DNA of 6,744 bases from Nitrosarchaeum sp. (GTDB taxonomy: Archaea > Thermoproteota > Nitrososphaeria > Nitrososphaerales > Nitrosopumilaceae). The stretch spans positions 1-6,744 of the forward strand of contig JABFSW010000145.1 of the NCBI GenBank assembly GCA_013140415.1. The letters run 5' to 3'. A program made the position numbers and the translations under genes. The notes beneath the pieces were generated by a model. It saw only the letters and a list, made by a program, of their open reading frames with translations. It was not told where the DNA came from and did not search any database. This document shows, piece after piece, positions 1 to 6,112 of this stretch. Position 1 is the stretch's first letter; each line of letters starts with the position of its first letter.

Positions 1-1
1 A

Positions 2-1192
2 CCATATCCATTTGTGGTAAAATCATCATCAGGAAAAAATTTGGTGGATGTAGATGATAACAAGTATACAGATTACTGGATGGGTCATTGGAGTTTAATT
101 TTAGGGCACGGTCCAAAACAAGTCAAAGATTCACTGAAAAAACAGATTGAAAAAAGTTGGATGTATGGCACAGTAAATGAGCAAACTATCAAGTTATCAG
201 ATTTAATTGCAAAGGCAGTTCCAGTGGCGGAGAAGATTCGTTATGTCACATCAGGTACTGAAGCTACAATGTATGCAGTGAGGCTTGCACGTTCTGTAAC
301 TGGTAAAAAAATTATTGCAAAGATAGAGGGTGGATGGCATGGATACACATCAGACTTGCTAAAGAGTGTGAACTGGCCATTTACAGAATCAGAAAGCAGT
401 GGCGTGGTAAATGCAGAAAAAATAATCTCAATACCATTTAATGATTTAGAGAGATCACTTGAGATTCTCAAAAAGGTTTCAAATGATTTGGCAGGAATAA
501 TTATTGAGCCAGTATTAGGCGGCGGTGGATGCATTCCAGCAACAGCAGAATACCTAAAAGGAATACAAGAGTTTGCTCACAAAAATAAATCACTGTTCAT
601 ACTAGATGAAATTGTAACAGGATTCAGATTTAGATTTGGATGCTTGTATCCTACCATGAAACTTGACCCAGACATTGTAACATTGGGAAAAATTGTAGGT
701 GGAGGAATGCCAATTGGTGTAATGTGTGGCAAAAAAGAGATCATGAAACATGCAGATACCACAGGAAAGAAAAAATCAGAAAGATCATACATAGGTGGAG
801 GAACATTTTCTGCAAACCCCATGTCAATGATTTCAGGATTTGCAACATTGACAGAATTAAAAAAATCAAAAAACATCATCTATCCAAAGATTAACTCTTT
901 AGGAAAATTTGCAAGAGACGAGCTGGACAAAGTATTTGGAGACAAAGTAGTCATTACTGGTCAAGGCTCGCTATTTATGACACATTTTGCAAAAGACGGA
1001 ATAACAGAGGTGGTAAATTCTGCCCAAGCTGCAAAATGTGATAGTAAATTACTCTACAAATATCACTTTAAGATGATTGCACAAGACGGGATATTCTTTT
1101 TGCCTGGAAAACTAGGTGCCATATCTAATGCACACACTAAAGATGACATAAAAAAGATGATTATAGCATCTGAGAATTTTCAGATTTACTAA
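2..1192 (+). CDS. Class-III aminotransferase, glutamate-1-semialdehyde aminomutase-like (5' end outside window)
   Basis: This is a PLP-dependent fold-type I enzyme. The reading frame is open from base 2 (first visible residues PYPFVVKS), so the GTG at 14 is internal and the true start lies upstream; about 30-40 residues are probably missing. Visible landmarks are the phosphate-binding SGTEAT segment, the WHGY segment (HGH-like in HemL), IIEPV, the LDEIVTGFR block holding the Asp that pairs with the PLP pyridine nitrogen, and [10 protein letters not shown]. The Lys codon at 689-691 in that last block is the expected Schiff-base lysine. GGGTFSANP matches the HemL-type GGTxSGNP loop. These blocks and their order resemble glutamate-1-semialdehyde 2,1-aminomutase (tetrapyrrole synthesis). 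However, WMYGTVNE replaces the usual GTSFGAPT region and the [10 protein letters not shown] segment differs, so it may be a paralogue with another amine substrate. Class assignment is firm; the substrate is not. Confidence 0.88.
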   Translation, partial: PYPFVVKSSSGKNLVDVDDNKYTDYWMGHWSLILGHGPKQVKDSLKKQIEKSWMYGTVNEQTIKLSDLIAKAVPVAEKIRYVTSGTEATMYAVRLARSVTGKKIIAKIEGGWHGYTSDLLKSVNWPFTESESSGVVNAEKIISIPFNDLERSLEILKKVSNDLAGIIIEPVLGGGGCIPATAEYLKGIQEFAHKNKSLFILDEIVTGFRFRFGCLYPTMKLDPDIVTLGKIVGGGMPIGVMCGKKEIMKHADTTGKKKSERSYIGGGTFSANPMSMISGFATLTELKKSKNIIYPKINSLGKFARDELDKVFGDKVVITGQGSLFMTHFAKDGITEVVNSAQAAKCDSKLLYKYHFKMIAQDGIFFLPGKLGAISNAHTKDDIKKMIIASENFQIY

Positions 1193-1197
1193 AGATG

Positions 1198-1208
1198 TAA
1201 AATTAAAG
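1198..1208 (+). promoter_or_regulatory. Possible TATA element for the TPR gene
   Basis: The 57-base gap before the TPR gene holds TAAAATTAAAG, an A/T-rich stretch 42-52 nt upstream of the ATG. If it is a TATA box, transcription would begin around 1225 with a leader of about 20-25 nt. No Shine-Dalgarno-like sequence is seen. The call is weak because such runs are common in this AT-rich DNA. Confidence 0.25.
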
Positions 1209-1249
1209 AAACTAAACTTTCATTACCCAATGGCATTTTGTAATGAATC

Positions 1250-2071
1250 ATGGGCTTGTTTGGTTCAAAAGAAGATTCAGAAGACTTGATGTATCAGGCA
1301 ATGTCACTGATTGAAAAAAATCAACCCAAAGGGGCAATCATACTATTTAGCAAAGTGTTGAAACAGGATTCTAAAAACATATCAGCATTATACAATAAAG
1401 GACTGGCACTAAATCAAATCAAAAAGTATAGCGATGCAGTAACATGCTTTGATTTGTTACTAGAAATAAACTCCAAGGACGCATCTGCTATTAACAACAA
1501 AGGAATTGCGATGGCAGAAATGGGAAACATTCAAGGTGCATCAGAGTGTTACGATATGGCAATCAAGGCAGACCCAAAATATGGGCCGTCATATTTTAAC
1601 AAAGGTGTTTTGCTTGATAAATTACAAGATCATGAAGATGCATTAAATTATCTTGACAAAGCAATAAGTATAGAACCTAGAAAACCAAATGCACAATTTT
1701 ACAAAGGGATAGTTTTGGGAAAATTAAAAAGACATGAGGAAGCACTGAACTGTTTTGAAAATGTTCACAAAAAACATCCTAGTCACATGGATGCATTGTT
1801 TCACATAGGAATAGAACTAGCAGAGTTGGAAAATCATAAAAAAGCAATAGAAATTTTTGATAAAATACTTGCAAACCACAAAGACAATGTAAATGTCATA
1901 TATGCAAAATCAAGAAGTAAGTCAGCATTGGGGGAATTTCCAGAATCGCTAGAGTTATTAAAAAAAGCAGTCAATTTGAATCCTAAAACAATTAGGACAT
2001 GGGCCAAAGAAGAAAAATCATTTGAAAAACTACACAATAACGACCAGTTCAGAAAACTAGTGAAACTCTAG
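1250..2071 (+). CDS. Tetratricopeptide repeat (TPR) protein, seven tandem repeats
   Basis: A 273-residue soluble protein made almost wholly of TPRs. Repeats of exactly 34 residues run in phase without gaps at about 11-42 (shortened), 43-76, 77-110, 111-144, 145-178, 179-212 and 213-246. Each carries the usual pattern, e.g. NKGxAL...YxDAxxCFDxxLxxxP. A short helical tail ends in NDQFRKLVKL. TPR solenoids bind peptides or assemble complexes, and nothing here identifies the partner. There is no signal peptide or transmembrane segment. The N-terminus MGLFGSKED precedes the first helix and resembles the starts of three other proteins in the window. The ATG at 1250 is the only good start before the first repeat. 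The gap to the next gene is about 70 bases, so cotranscription with the cupins is possible but unproven. Confidence 0.9.
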   Translation: MGLFGSKEDSEDLMYQAMSLIEKNQPKGAIILFSKVLKQDSKNISALYNKGLALNQIKKYSDAVTCFDLLLEINSKDASAINNKGIAMAEMGNIQGASECYDMAIKADPKYGPSYFNKGVLLDKLQDHEDALNYLDKAISIEPRKPNAQFYKGIVLGKLKRHEEALNCFENVHKKHPSHMDALFHIGIELAELENHKKAIEIFDKILANHKDNVNVIYAKSRSKSALGEFPESLELLKKAVNLNPKTIRTWAKEEKSFEKLHNNDQFRKLVKL

Positions 2072-2100
2072 AGTTATTTCATAAGACAAATTTGGAAAAA

Positions 2101-2137
2101 TATAATACAACAGATGAAATTTTACACATCATAAGGA
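2101..2137 (+). promoter_or_regulatory. TATA-like box and SD-like AAGGA that favour the ATG at 2143
   Basis: TATAATAC at 2101-2108 would place transcription initiation near 2128-2132. That is just before AAGGA at 2133-2137, which sits 5 nt from the ATG at 2143. Together they support the internal ATG over the TTG at 2092 as start of the first cupin. This is a pattern-based inference. Confidence 0.35.
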
Positions 2138-2142
2138 CTAGA

Positions 2143-2595
2143 ATGAAAAAATCAAATATCTATGCACCAGGAGACAAAAGAAAGATCAATCCAGATTGGT
2201 TTACCAACAAAGTACACATGAAAGATATTTCATCTAAAATAAAATCAAAAGAACAAGACATCTATCACGTTTACTTTGAAAATGGTGCAAAAACAAAAAT
2301 GCATTTGCACAATGGCAATCAAATTTTACTAGTCACCAAAGGAATCGGCAGCCTTGAAACATTTAGAAAATATGGCACAAACAAGACAAATTTTAAAATC
2401 AAAAGAACTGAAAAAATTAGTCTCAAAGAAGGTGATATTGTGTACATTTCATCTAACACATTACATACACATGGCTCATCAAACAAAAAGACATTCGCAC
2501 ATATCGCAATCAATATTTTACCATCTAAAAATTTAGAATACAAAACAATATGGTATGAATCAGATTTTAAGACAAATATCACAAAAAAGATATGA
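2143..2595 (+). CDS. Cupin-domain protein (HxH...Q, TM1287-like motif)
   Basis: A single-domain beta-barrel cupin of 150 residues. Motif 1 is MHLHNGNQILLVTKG: His54 and His56 are the HxH metal ligands, and Gln60 stands where many cupins have Glu. Motif 2 is EGDIVYISSNTLHTHG, with His108 as the expected fourth ligand and His110 two residues later. The Gln and the following VTKGxG resemble the TM1287 / carboxymuconolactone-decarboxylase-associated cupins, where Gln occupies this place, so a bound divalent metal is likely. The substrate is unknown. An in-frame TTG at 2092 would add 17 residues (starting EKYNTTDE). I prefer the ATG at 2143 because of AAGGA five bases before it and because it gives a normal small-cupin length. 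The next cupin starts nine bases after the stop, so the pair is probably one transcript. Confidence 0.8.
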   Translation: MKKSNIYAPGDKRKINPDWFTNKVHMKDISSKIKSKEQDIYHVYFENGAKTKMHLHNGNQILLVTKGIGSLETFRKYGTNKTNFKIKRTEKISLKEGDIVYISSNTLHTHGSSNKKTFAHIAINILPSKNLEYKTIWYESDFKTNITKKI

Positions 2596-2604
2596 TTTTA
2601 TAAA

Positions 2605-2967
2605 ATGTCAATTAGAAAAAGCTCCGAGGTAGAAATAATTCCAGGAAACGAAGGAACAAAGATAAAACAATACTTTCATCCACACAATACACTAAATGGA
2701 ATCAATTACAGCCTAGCGCAATTTACATTAGAGCCAGGAAAAAAATCCTCACTTCACAAGATACAATCATCAGAGATTTACTATATTTTAGAAGGAGATG
2801 CAGTTTTGAGAATAAATGATGAATCATATCAATTAAAAAAGGATGATTCAGTGTACGTTCCACCAATGTCAGAGCAATACATAGAAAACACGGGTTCTGC
2901 AAATCTACGATTTTTGTGTATAGTAGAACCGGCATGGAAACCAGAAGATGAGATCATTTTAGAATAA
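2605..2967 (+). CDS. Small archaeal cupin with incomplete metal-ligand set
   Basis: A 120-residue single-domain cupin. Motif 1 is PGKKSSLHKIQSSEIYYILEG: His51 and Glu57 are kept, but the second His of HxH is Ile53. Motif 2 is KKDDSVYVPPMSEQYIENTG, with Gln91 where His is usual. FLCIVEPAWKPEDE near the end is, as I recall the family, typical of an archaeal cupin group that carries SSEVYYILEG and Gln in motif 2. The altered ligands are therefore probably a family trait rather than decay. It may bind metal differently or act as a non-catalytic binding protein. The ATG at 2605 lies nine bases after the previous cupin's stop, so cotranscription is likely. No function can be assigned. Confidence 0.82.
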   Translation: MSIRKSSEVEIIPGNEGTKIKQYFHPHNTLNGINYSLAQFTLEPGKKSSLHKIQSSEIYYILEGDAVLRINDESYQLKKDDSVYVPPMSEQYIENTGSANLRFLCIVEPAWKPEDEIILE

Positions 2968-2987
2968 AGCCAAGTCTTGTGTAATTG

Positions 2988-2995
2988 TTTTTAAC
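2988..2995 (+). promoter_or_regulatory. TATA box for the J-domain/ferredoxin gene
   Basis: TTTTTAAC lies 23-30 nt upstream of the GTG at 3018, the spacing expected for a leaderless archaeal transcript. It supports GTG 3018 over the in-frame TTG at 2985, which lies upstream of this box. Confidence 0.5.
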
Positions 2996-3017
2996 ATATG
3001 AGAAATTTCTAATAGTA

Positions 3018-3692
3018 GTGAATACATATCAAGCCCTCAAAGCATTGAATGTAAAATCAGAATCATCATGGGATGAGATAAAAATAGCATACAGAAAATT
3101 AGCCCTCGAGTTTCATCCTGATAAAAACACTAGTGAAAAAGAAGGCAATGAATTCAAAAAGATTACAGAAGCATACAACCACTTGAAGAAAAATTTTAAT
3201 CAAAATACAGATGAAACAAAACAAAAATTCACAGATACAAACAACAAAACTAATTTTGAGAGAAAATCTCAATGGGGTGCACCATCAGGAGAAAACATAC
3301 CAGAACAAGACTGGAGTAAATATACACGTGAATTTGAAGAAGGGGACCCTACTTTTTGGAGAGAATATGAAAAAAGATTCTGGGAAGAATACAATGCACG
3401 TGTGCGCTCAGATGGAAGAAATGGTGAATATGAAAAAGCAAAAGAGCCTGAAAAGCAACCTAATCTATTTGTAGATGTGGATAAAAGTTTGTGCATAGGA
3501 TGCTGCAGTTGTGAAATAATTGCTCCTGATGTTTTTTCGATCAATAAAAATTCAAAATCAAATCCAAAATCATCAGTCATAAATCCAAAAGGTGCAGGAG
3601 TAAACAAAATAATGAATGCCGCTGAGACTTGTCCCACTAAAGCGATAATTGTAGAAAATATAGATACAAAAGAGAGACTATTTCCTTATTGA
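3018..3692 (+). CDS. J-domain / [4Fe-4S] ferredoxin fusion protein (DnaJ-Fer)
   Basis: A 224-residue fusion. Residues 1-66 form a J domain (NTYQALKALNV, then AYRKLALEFHPDKN) with the essential HPD at 33-35, so it should stimulate a DnaK/Hsp70 ATPase. Residues of about 67-145 are a polar linker rich in Trp, Asn and charge. Residues of about 150-220 are a single-cluster ferredoxin: Cys159, Cys162 and Cys165 (CIGCCSC, with an additional Cys163), then APDVF, then Cys205 in CPTKAI, enough for one [4Fe-4S] cluster. The Gly/Phe region, DnaJ zinc finger and C-terminal substrate domains of true DnaJ are absent. Thaumarchaeal DnaJ-Fer proteins have been described as related to chloroplast J-ferredoxin proteins and explained by transfer (Petitjean et al. 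2012). A cochaperone role in Fe-S or redox-responsive folding is inference. The start is GTG 3018: it begins exactly where J domains usually start and has a TATA box at 2988-2995. Confidence 0.9.
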   Translation: MNTYQALKALNVKSESSWDEIKIAYRKLALEFHPDKNTSEKEGNEFKKITEAYNHLKKNFNQNTDETKQKFTDTNNKTNFERKSQWGAPSGENIPEQDWSKYTREFEEGDPTFWREYEKRFWEEYNARVRSDGRNGEYEKAKEPEKQPNLFVDVDKSLCIGCCSCEIIAPDVFSINKNSKSNPKSSVINPKGAGVNKIMNAAETCPTKAIIVENIDTKERLFPY

Positions 3693-3694
3693 AA

Positions 3695-4096
3695 TTATTT
3701 TAATTTATTATAAATTTCTTCAATTTCTGAATCAGAAAACTTTACAGGATTGAACATACTGTGAATTGCACCTGCAGAATCACCAACAATACGAGGAACT
3801 AGATGCACATGAACATGTGGAATTTCTTGTCCTGCTTCTTTTCCATTATGAATTGCAACTAGTGTTGCACCGGTTAGTTTGTCTATTTTTGGAAGAACTT
3901 TGTGGACTAGAGAAAACAAGTCAGAGTTTTCTTCATCACTCATGTCTTGAATTTTTACATGGTGATTTTTTGGAATTACTAGAGTATGGCCTTTAGCCAA
4001 TGGAAATGCATCTAAAAATGCCATAGAGTGTATGGTTTCTTTGATGAATTTGGCTGGAATTTGGCCAGAAACTATTTTGCAAAAGATGCAATCCAT
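3695..4096 (-). CDS. HIT-family (histidine triad) nucleotide-binding hydrolase
   Basis: A 133-residue protein with the full HIT layout. It opens MDCIFCKI with the Cys3/Cys6 pair of zinc-binding HIT proteins. FLDAFPLAKGHTLVIPKNH follows, and the triad HVHVHLVPR has His94, His96 and His98; His96 is the probable nucleophile. Length and motif order match the Hint branch, which hydrolyses phosphoramidates of purine nucleotides such as AMP-lysine or aminoacyl-AMP. The Fhit branch (dinucleoside polyphosphates) is less likely given the N-terminal CxxC. It is cytosolic. It converges with the J-ferredoxin gene, with only two bases between the stop codons, so their 3' ends probably overlap as transcripts. 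It has its own TATA-like box at 4116-4125 and is probably monocistronic, separated by 82 bases from the small zinc-finger gene upstream. Confidence 0.93.
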   Translation of the reverse strand: MDCIFCKIVSGQIPAKFIKETIHSMAFLDAFPLAKGHTLVIPKNHHVKIQDMSDEENSDLFSLVHKVLPKIDKLTGATLVAIHNGKEAGQEIPHVHVHLVPRIVGDSAGAIHSMFNPVKFSDSEIEEIYNKLK

Positions 4097-4115
4097 ATCA
4101 CTTTAACACATAAAC

Positions 4116-4125
4116 AAAATATTAA
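4116..4125 (-). promoter_or_regulatory. TATA-like box for the HIT gene
   Basis: On the minus strand this reads TTAATATTTT and lies 20-29 nt upstream of the HIT start codon, which suits a leaderless transcript. The rest of the 82-base gap (4097-4178) shows no gene. Confidence 0.45.
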
Positions 4126-4178
4126 CTGCTATGATTCAATATAGTATCTCATTTTTTGACTAGAAGTTAATTCCACAA

Positions 4179-4343
4179 TTACCACGTACCACCTGAGCCG
4201 GAATTTGGATCAAGTTTCTTTTCAGGTATATTTCCATGTGCCTTTTTTGTGTGTCTTTTGAGACGTTCTGAGTCATGCAATTCCAAACCACACACACTAC
4301 ATTTGGTTTCATTGTCTTTGTCTTTTCGTTTGAATAGACCCAT
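4179..4343 (-). CDS. 54-residue protein with one classical C2H2 zinc finger
   Basis: This small gene opens MGLFKRKDKDNE and carries one C2H2 finger: Cys15, Cys18, His31 and His36 (C-x2-C-x12-H-x4-H). The hydrophobic core positions are right, with Leu22 at the usual Phe site and Leu28 three residues before His31. The tail is GNIPEKKLDPNSGSGGTW. One finger can bind nucleic acid weakly or bind protein; the basic RLKRHTKKAH helix leans to nucleic acid, but that is inference. Small one-finger C2H2 proteins are widespread in archaea and mostly uncharacterised. The ATG at 4343 lies 25-31 nt from the TATA element it shares with the divergent dehydrogenase gene. Its size makes it easy for gene callers to miss. 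Proper motif spacing, a clean start and the matching promoter argue that it is real. Confidence 0.82.
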   Translation of the reverse strand: MGLFKRKDKDNETKCSVCGLELHDSERLKRHTKKAHGNIPEKKLDPNSGSGGTW

Positions 4344-4367
4344 AATCTAGTAAATTTTTGAAATACA

Positions 4368-4374
4368 TTATAAA
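4368..4374. promoter_or_regulatory. Central TATA element between two divergent genes
   Basis: TTATAAA here contains the palindrome TTATAA and lies in the middle of the 55-base gap. Its centre (4371) is 28 nt from the ATG at 4399 on the plus strand and 28 nt from the ATG at 4343 on the minus strand. It is the best TATA candidate for both genes, each of which would then be leaderless. On the minus strand it reads TTTATAA. Confidence 0.6.
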
Positions 4375-4398
4375 GGATACGAGGTTTTTGAAAACTTG

Positions 4399-5538
4399 AT
4401 GAATCTAAAAAACATCACAGTGCTAGGATCTGGCATAATGGGACATGGGATTGCACAAGTTTCAGCCACTGCAGGATACAACGTAGTTCTCAGAGATATT
4501 GAACAGGGGTTTTTAGATAAAGCAATGGAGAAAATAAAATGGAGTTTAGATAAATTAGTAACCAAAGGAAAAATTTCACAGCAAGAAGCAGACTCAATTT
4601 ATTCAAGAATCACACCAATAGTCAATCTTGCAGATGCTGTAAAAAATGCACAACTTGTAATTGAGGTGGTTCCAGAAATTATGGAGCTAAAGAAAAAAGT
4701 TTATGGAGAATTAGATGCAGTTGCAGGCAAAGATGTCATTTTTGCATCAAATACAAGCACACTGCCAATTACAGAGATTGCAAATACGACATCACGCCCA
4801 GAAAAATTTATCGGAATTCATTTTTTCAATCCTCCACAACTAATGAAACTAGTAGAAGTGATTCCTGGAGAGAAAACATCACAAGAGATAGTTGATTTAA
4901 CTCAGGAATATGTAAAATCAGTAAAAAAAGAATCTGTCCTATGCAGAAGAGATGTTCCAGGATTCATCATTAACAGATTATTTATTCCAATGGTCCACGA
5001 AGCATGCTACATGATGGACAGAACGGGGGCAACAATGACTGAAATTGATTCTGCAGTAAAATTCAAACTTGGATTTCCAATGGGAATTTTTGAGCTAGCT
5101 GATTTTACAGGAATGGATGTAATACACAAGGCAACAATAGAGATGCATTTACGCGATAAAAAAGTAATTTTGCCACACCCAACAATTGGAAAAATGTTTG
5201 ATGCAAAAAAACTTGGGCAAAAATCAGGTGAGGGATTTTACAAATATTCAGATGAAAAATATGAACGCGTTCCATTATCAGAAGAGTTGGCAAGTAAATG
5301 CAATCCAATCCAACTTGTTGCAAATATTTTAAACAATGCAGCTTGGCTTGTTACAAACAAAGCAAGTGACATTGAAGAAATTGAAAAGGCTGCACAGTTA
5401 GGTCTTGGATTAAAAAAACCGCTATTTGATACAGCAAAAGAAATTGGAATTAAAAATATTGTAAATGAGCTAAAACAACTAGCGTCAAAACATGGTAATT
5501 TTTACGAACCAGACCCACTGCTAGTTTCTATGCAGTGA
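4399..5538 (+). CDS. 3-hydroxyacyl-CoA dehydrogenase (probable 3-hydroxybutyryl-CoA dehydrogenase)
   Basis: A 379-residue NAD-dependent enzyme that oxidises (S)-3-hydroxyacyl-CoA to 3-ketoacyl-CoA. The N-terminal Rossmann domain carries GSGIMG at 10-15 and the acidic residue of LRD at the end of strand 2. By comparison with human HADH, the catalytic residues are Ser120 (SNTS), His141 (IGIHFFNPP), Glu153 (LVEVI) and Asn192 (PGFIINR). The dimerisation domain spans about 185-285 and ends GEGFYKYSDE. A further 90 residues hold a second, divergent copy of that C-terminal domain (LGLGLKKPLFDTAKEIG), so it is longer than the usual bacterial enzyme of about 280 residues. In Sulfolobales this activity is fused to a crotonyl-CoA hydratase, which is absent here. 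Thaumarchaeota use a separate enzyme for the acetoacetyl-CoA-forming step of the 3-hydroxypropionate/4-hydroxybutyrate cycle, and this is the likely role. ATG 4399 is preferred over the TTG one codon before it. Confidence 0.92.
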   Translation: MNLKNITVLGSGIMGHGIAQVSATAGYNVVLRDIEQGFLDKAMEKIKWSLDKLVTKGKISQQEADSIYSRITPIVNLADAVKNAQLVIEVVPEIMELKKKVYGELDAVAGKDVIFASNTSTLPITEIANTTSRPEKFIGIHFFNPPQLMKLVEVIPGEKTSQEIVDLTQEYVKSVKKESVLCRRDVPGFIINRLFIPMVHEACYMMDRTGATMTEIDSAVKFKLGFPMGIFELADFTGMDVIHKATIEMHLRDKKVILPHPTIGKMFDAKKLGQKSGEGFYKYSDEKYERVPLSEELASKCNPIQLVANILNNAAWLVTNKASDIEEIEKAAQLGLGLKKPLFDTAKEIGIKNIVNELKQLASKHGNFYEPDPLLVSMQ

Positions 5539-6037
5539 TTAATTCAAGAATTTTCTTTACGGCATCTTTTGGAGAATCGACTCCAATAATTTTGACATTT
5601 TTTCTATGATCCACATATCCGTCGATGAATCTATCAGCAGAACCACCAGTATTTCTGATTGCAACCATTGGTTTTTTGTGCATATATGCAGCACATATTT
5701 CAGACAAAGTTCCAGAGCCACCACCAACTATGATGATACCGTCAGCAGACAGAGCAGTTAGAAAATCCCTTGTTAGTCCCATTCCGCTTGGAATTACAAT
5801 GTCACAAAATTCATTTGCAAATGATGCATCATCCTGAGGAATAATTCCTACAGTTAATCCATTTGCGTCATGTGCCCCATGAGATGCGGCTTTCATTACA
5901 CCCCCCAGTCCACCTGTAACAAGAACACAGTCTGACTTTGCCACTTCGTAACCTATCTCATATGCAATTTTTTCATGATCCGGAGTGCAACCACCATCAT
6001 TATGCCCTACTACAAGGATCTGGATTTTTTTTGTCAA
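5528..6037 (-). CDS. LOG/TIGR00725-type Rossmann-fold protein
   Basis: A predicted soluble alpha/beta nucleotide-binding protein of the SLOG superfamily (DprA / 'lysine decarboxylase-like' LOG group). It opens KKIQILVVGHNDGG as the first strand and loop. TGGLGGVMKAASHGA follows, then VGIIPQ, SGMGLTRDF, and VGGGSGTLSE, which is the counterpart of the PGGxGTxxE phosphate-binding motif with Gly for Pro. TIGR00725 members have no firmly established reaction; cytokinin-activating LOG phosphoribohydrolases are more distant relatives. The start is uncertain. I use TTG 6037 (169 residues) because the fold begins right there and because it leaves 75 bases for two divergent promoters. GTG 6079 would add 14 residues (starting LGKILDGK) and leave only 33 bases. 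Its 3' end overlaps that of the dehydrogenase gene by 11 bases. Confidence 0.85.
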   Translation of the reverse strand: MTKKIQILVVGHNDGGCTPDHEKIAYEIGYEVAKSDCVLVTGGLGGVMKAASHGAHDANGLTVGIIPQDDASFANEFCDIVIPSGMGLTRDFLTALSADGIIIVGGGSGTLSEICAAYMHKKPMVAIRNTGGSADRFIDGYVDHRKNVKIIGVDSPKDAVKKILELITA

Positions 6038-6112
6038 TAGTATAGATAATAATTTGCCATCTAATATCTTTCCTAGCACAAAGGATATTGGAGAATAAAA
6101 CAGGATATCAGT

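Noticed and set aside
241..879. Two open minus-strand frames (about 97 and 100 codons) inside the aminotransferase gene
   Set aside because: They lie antisense to a well-supported enzyme, their products show no recognisable motif, and they have no plausible promoter.
2092..2142. TTG 2092 as start of the first cupin (17 extra residues)
   Set aside because: TTG is a poor start, and TATAATAC plus AAGGA fit the ATG at 2143. It remains possible, since the added residues read like normal protein.
2985..3017. TTG 2985 as start of the J-ferredoxin protein (11 extra residues)
   Set aside because: This start lies upstream of the best TATA box, and the J-domain homology begins right after GTG 3018.
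3269..3637. A 122-codon minus-strand frame inside the J-ferredoxin gene
   Set aside because: It is a shadow of the plus-strand gene, whose J-domain and ferredoxin motifs are certain; the antisense product shows no domain.
5105..5323. A 72-codon minus-strand frame within the dehydrogenase gene
   Set aside because: It is antisense to the conserved C-terminal domain; the product shows no motif and the frame has no promoter.
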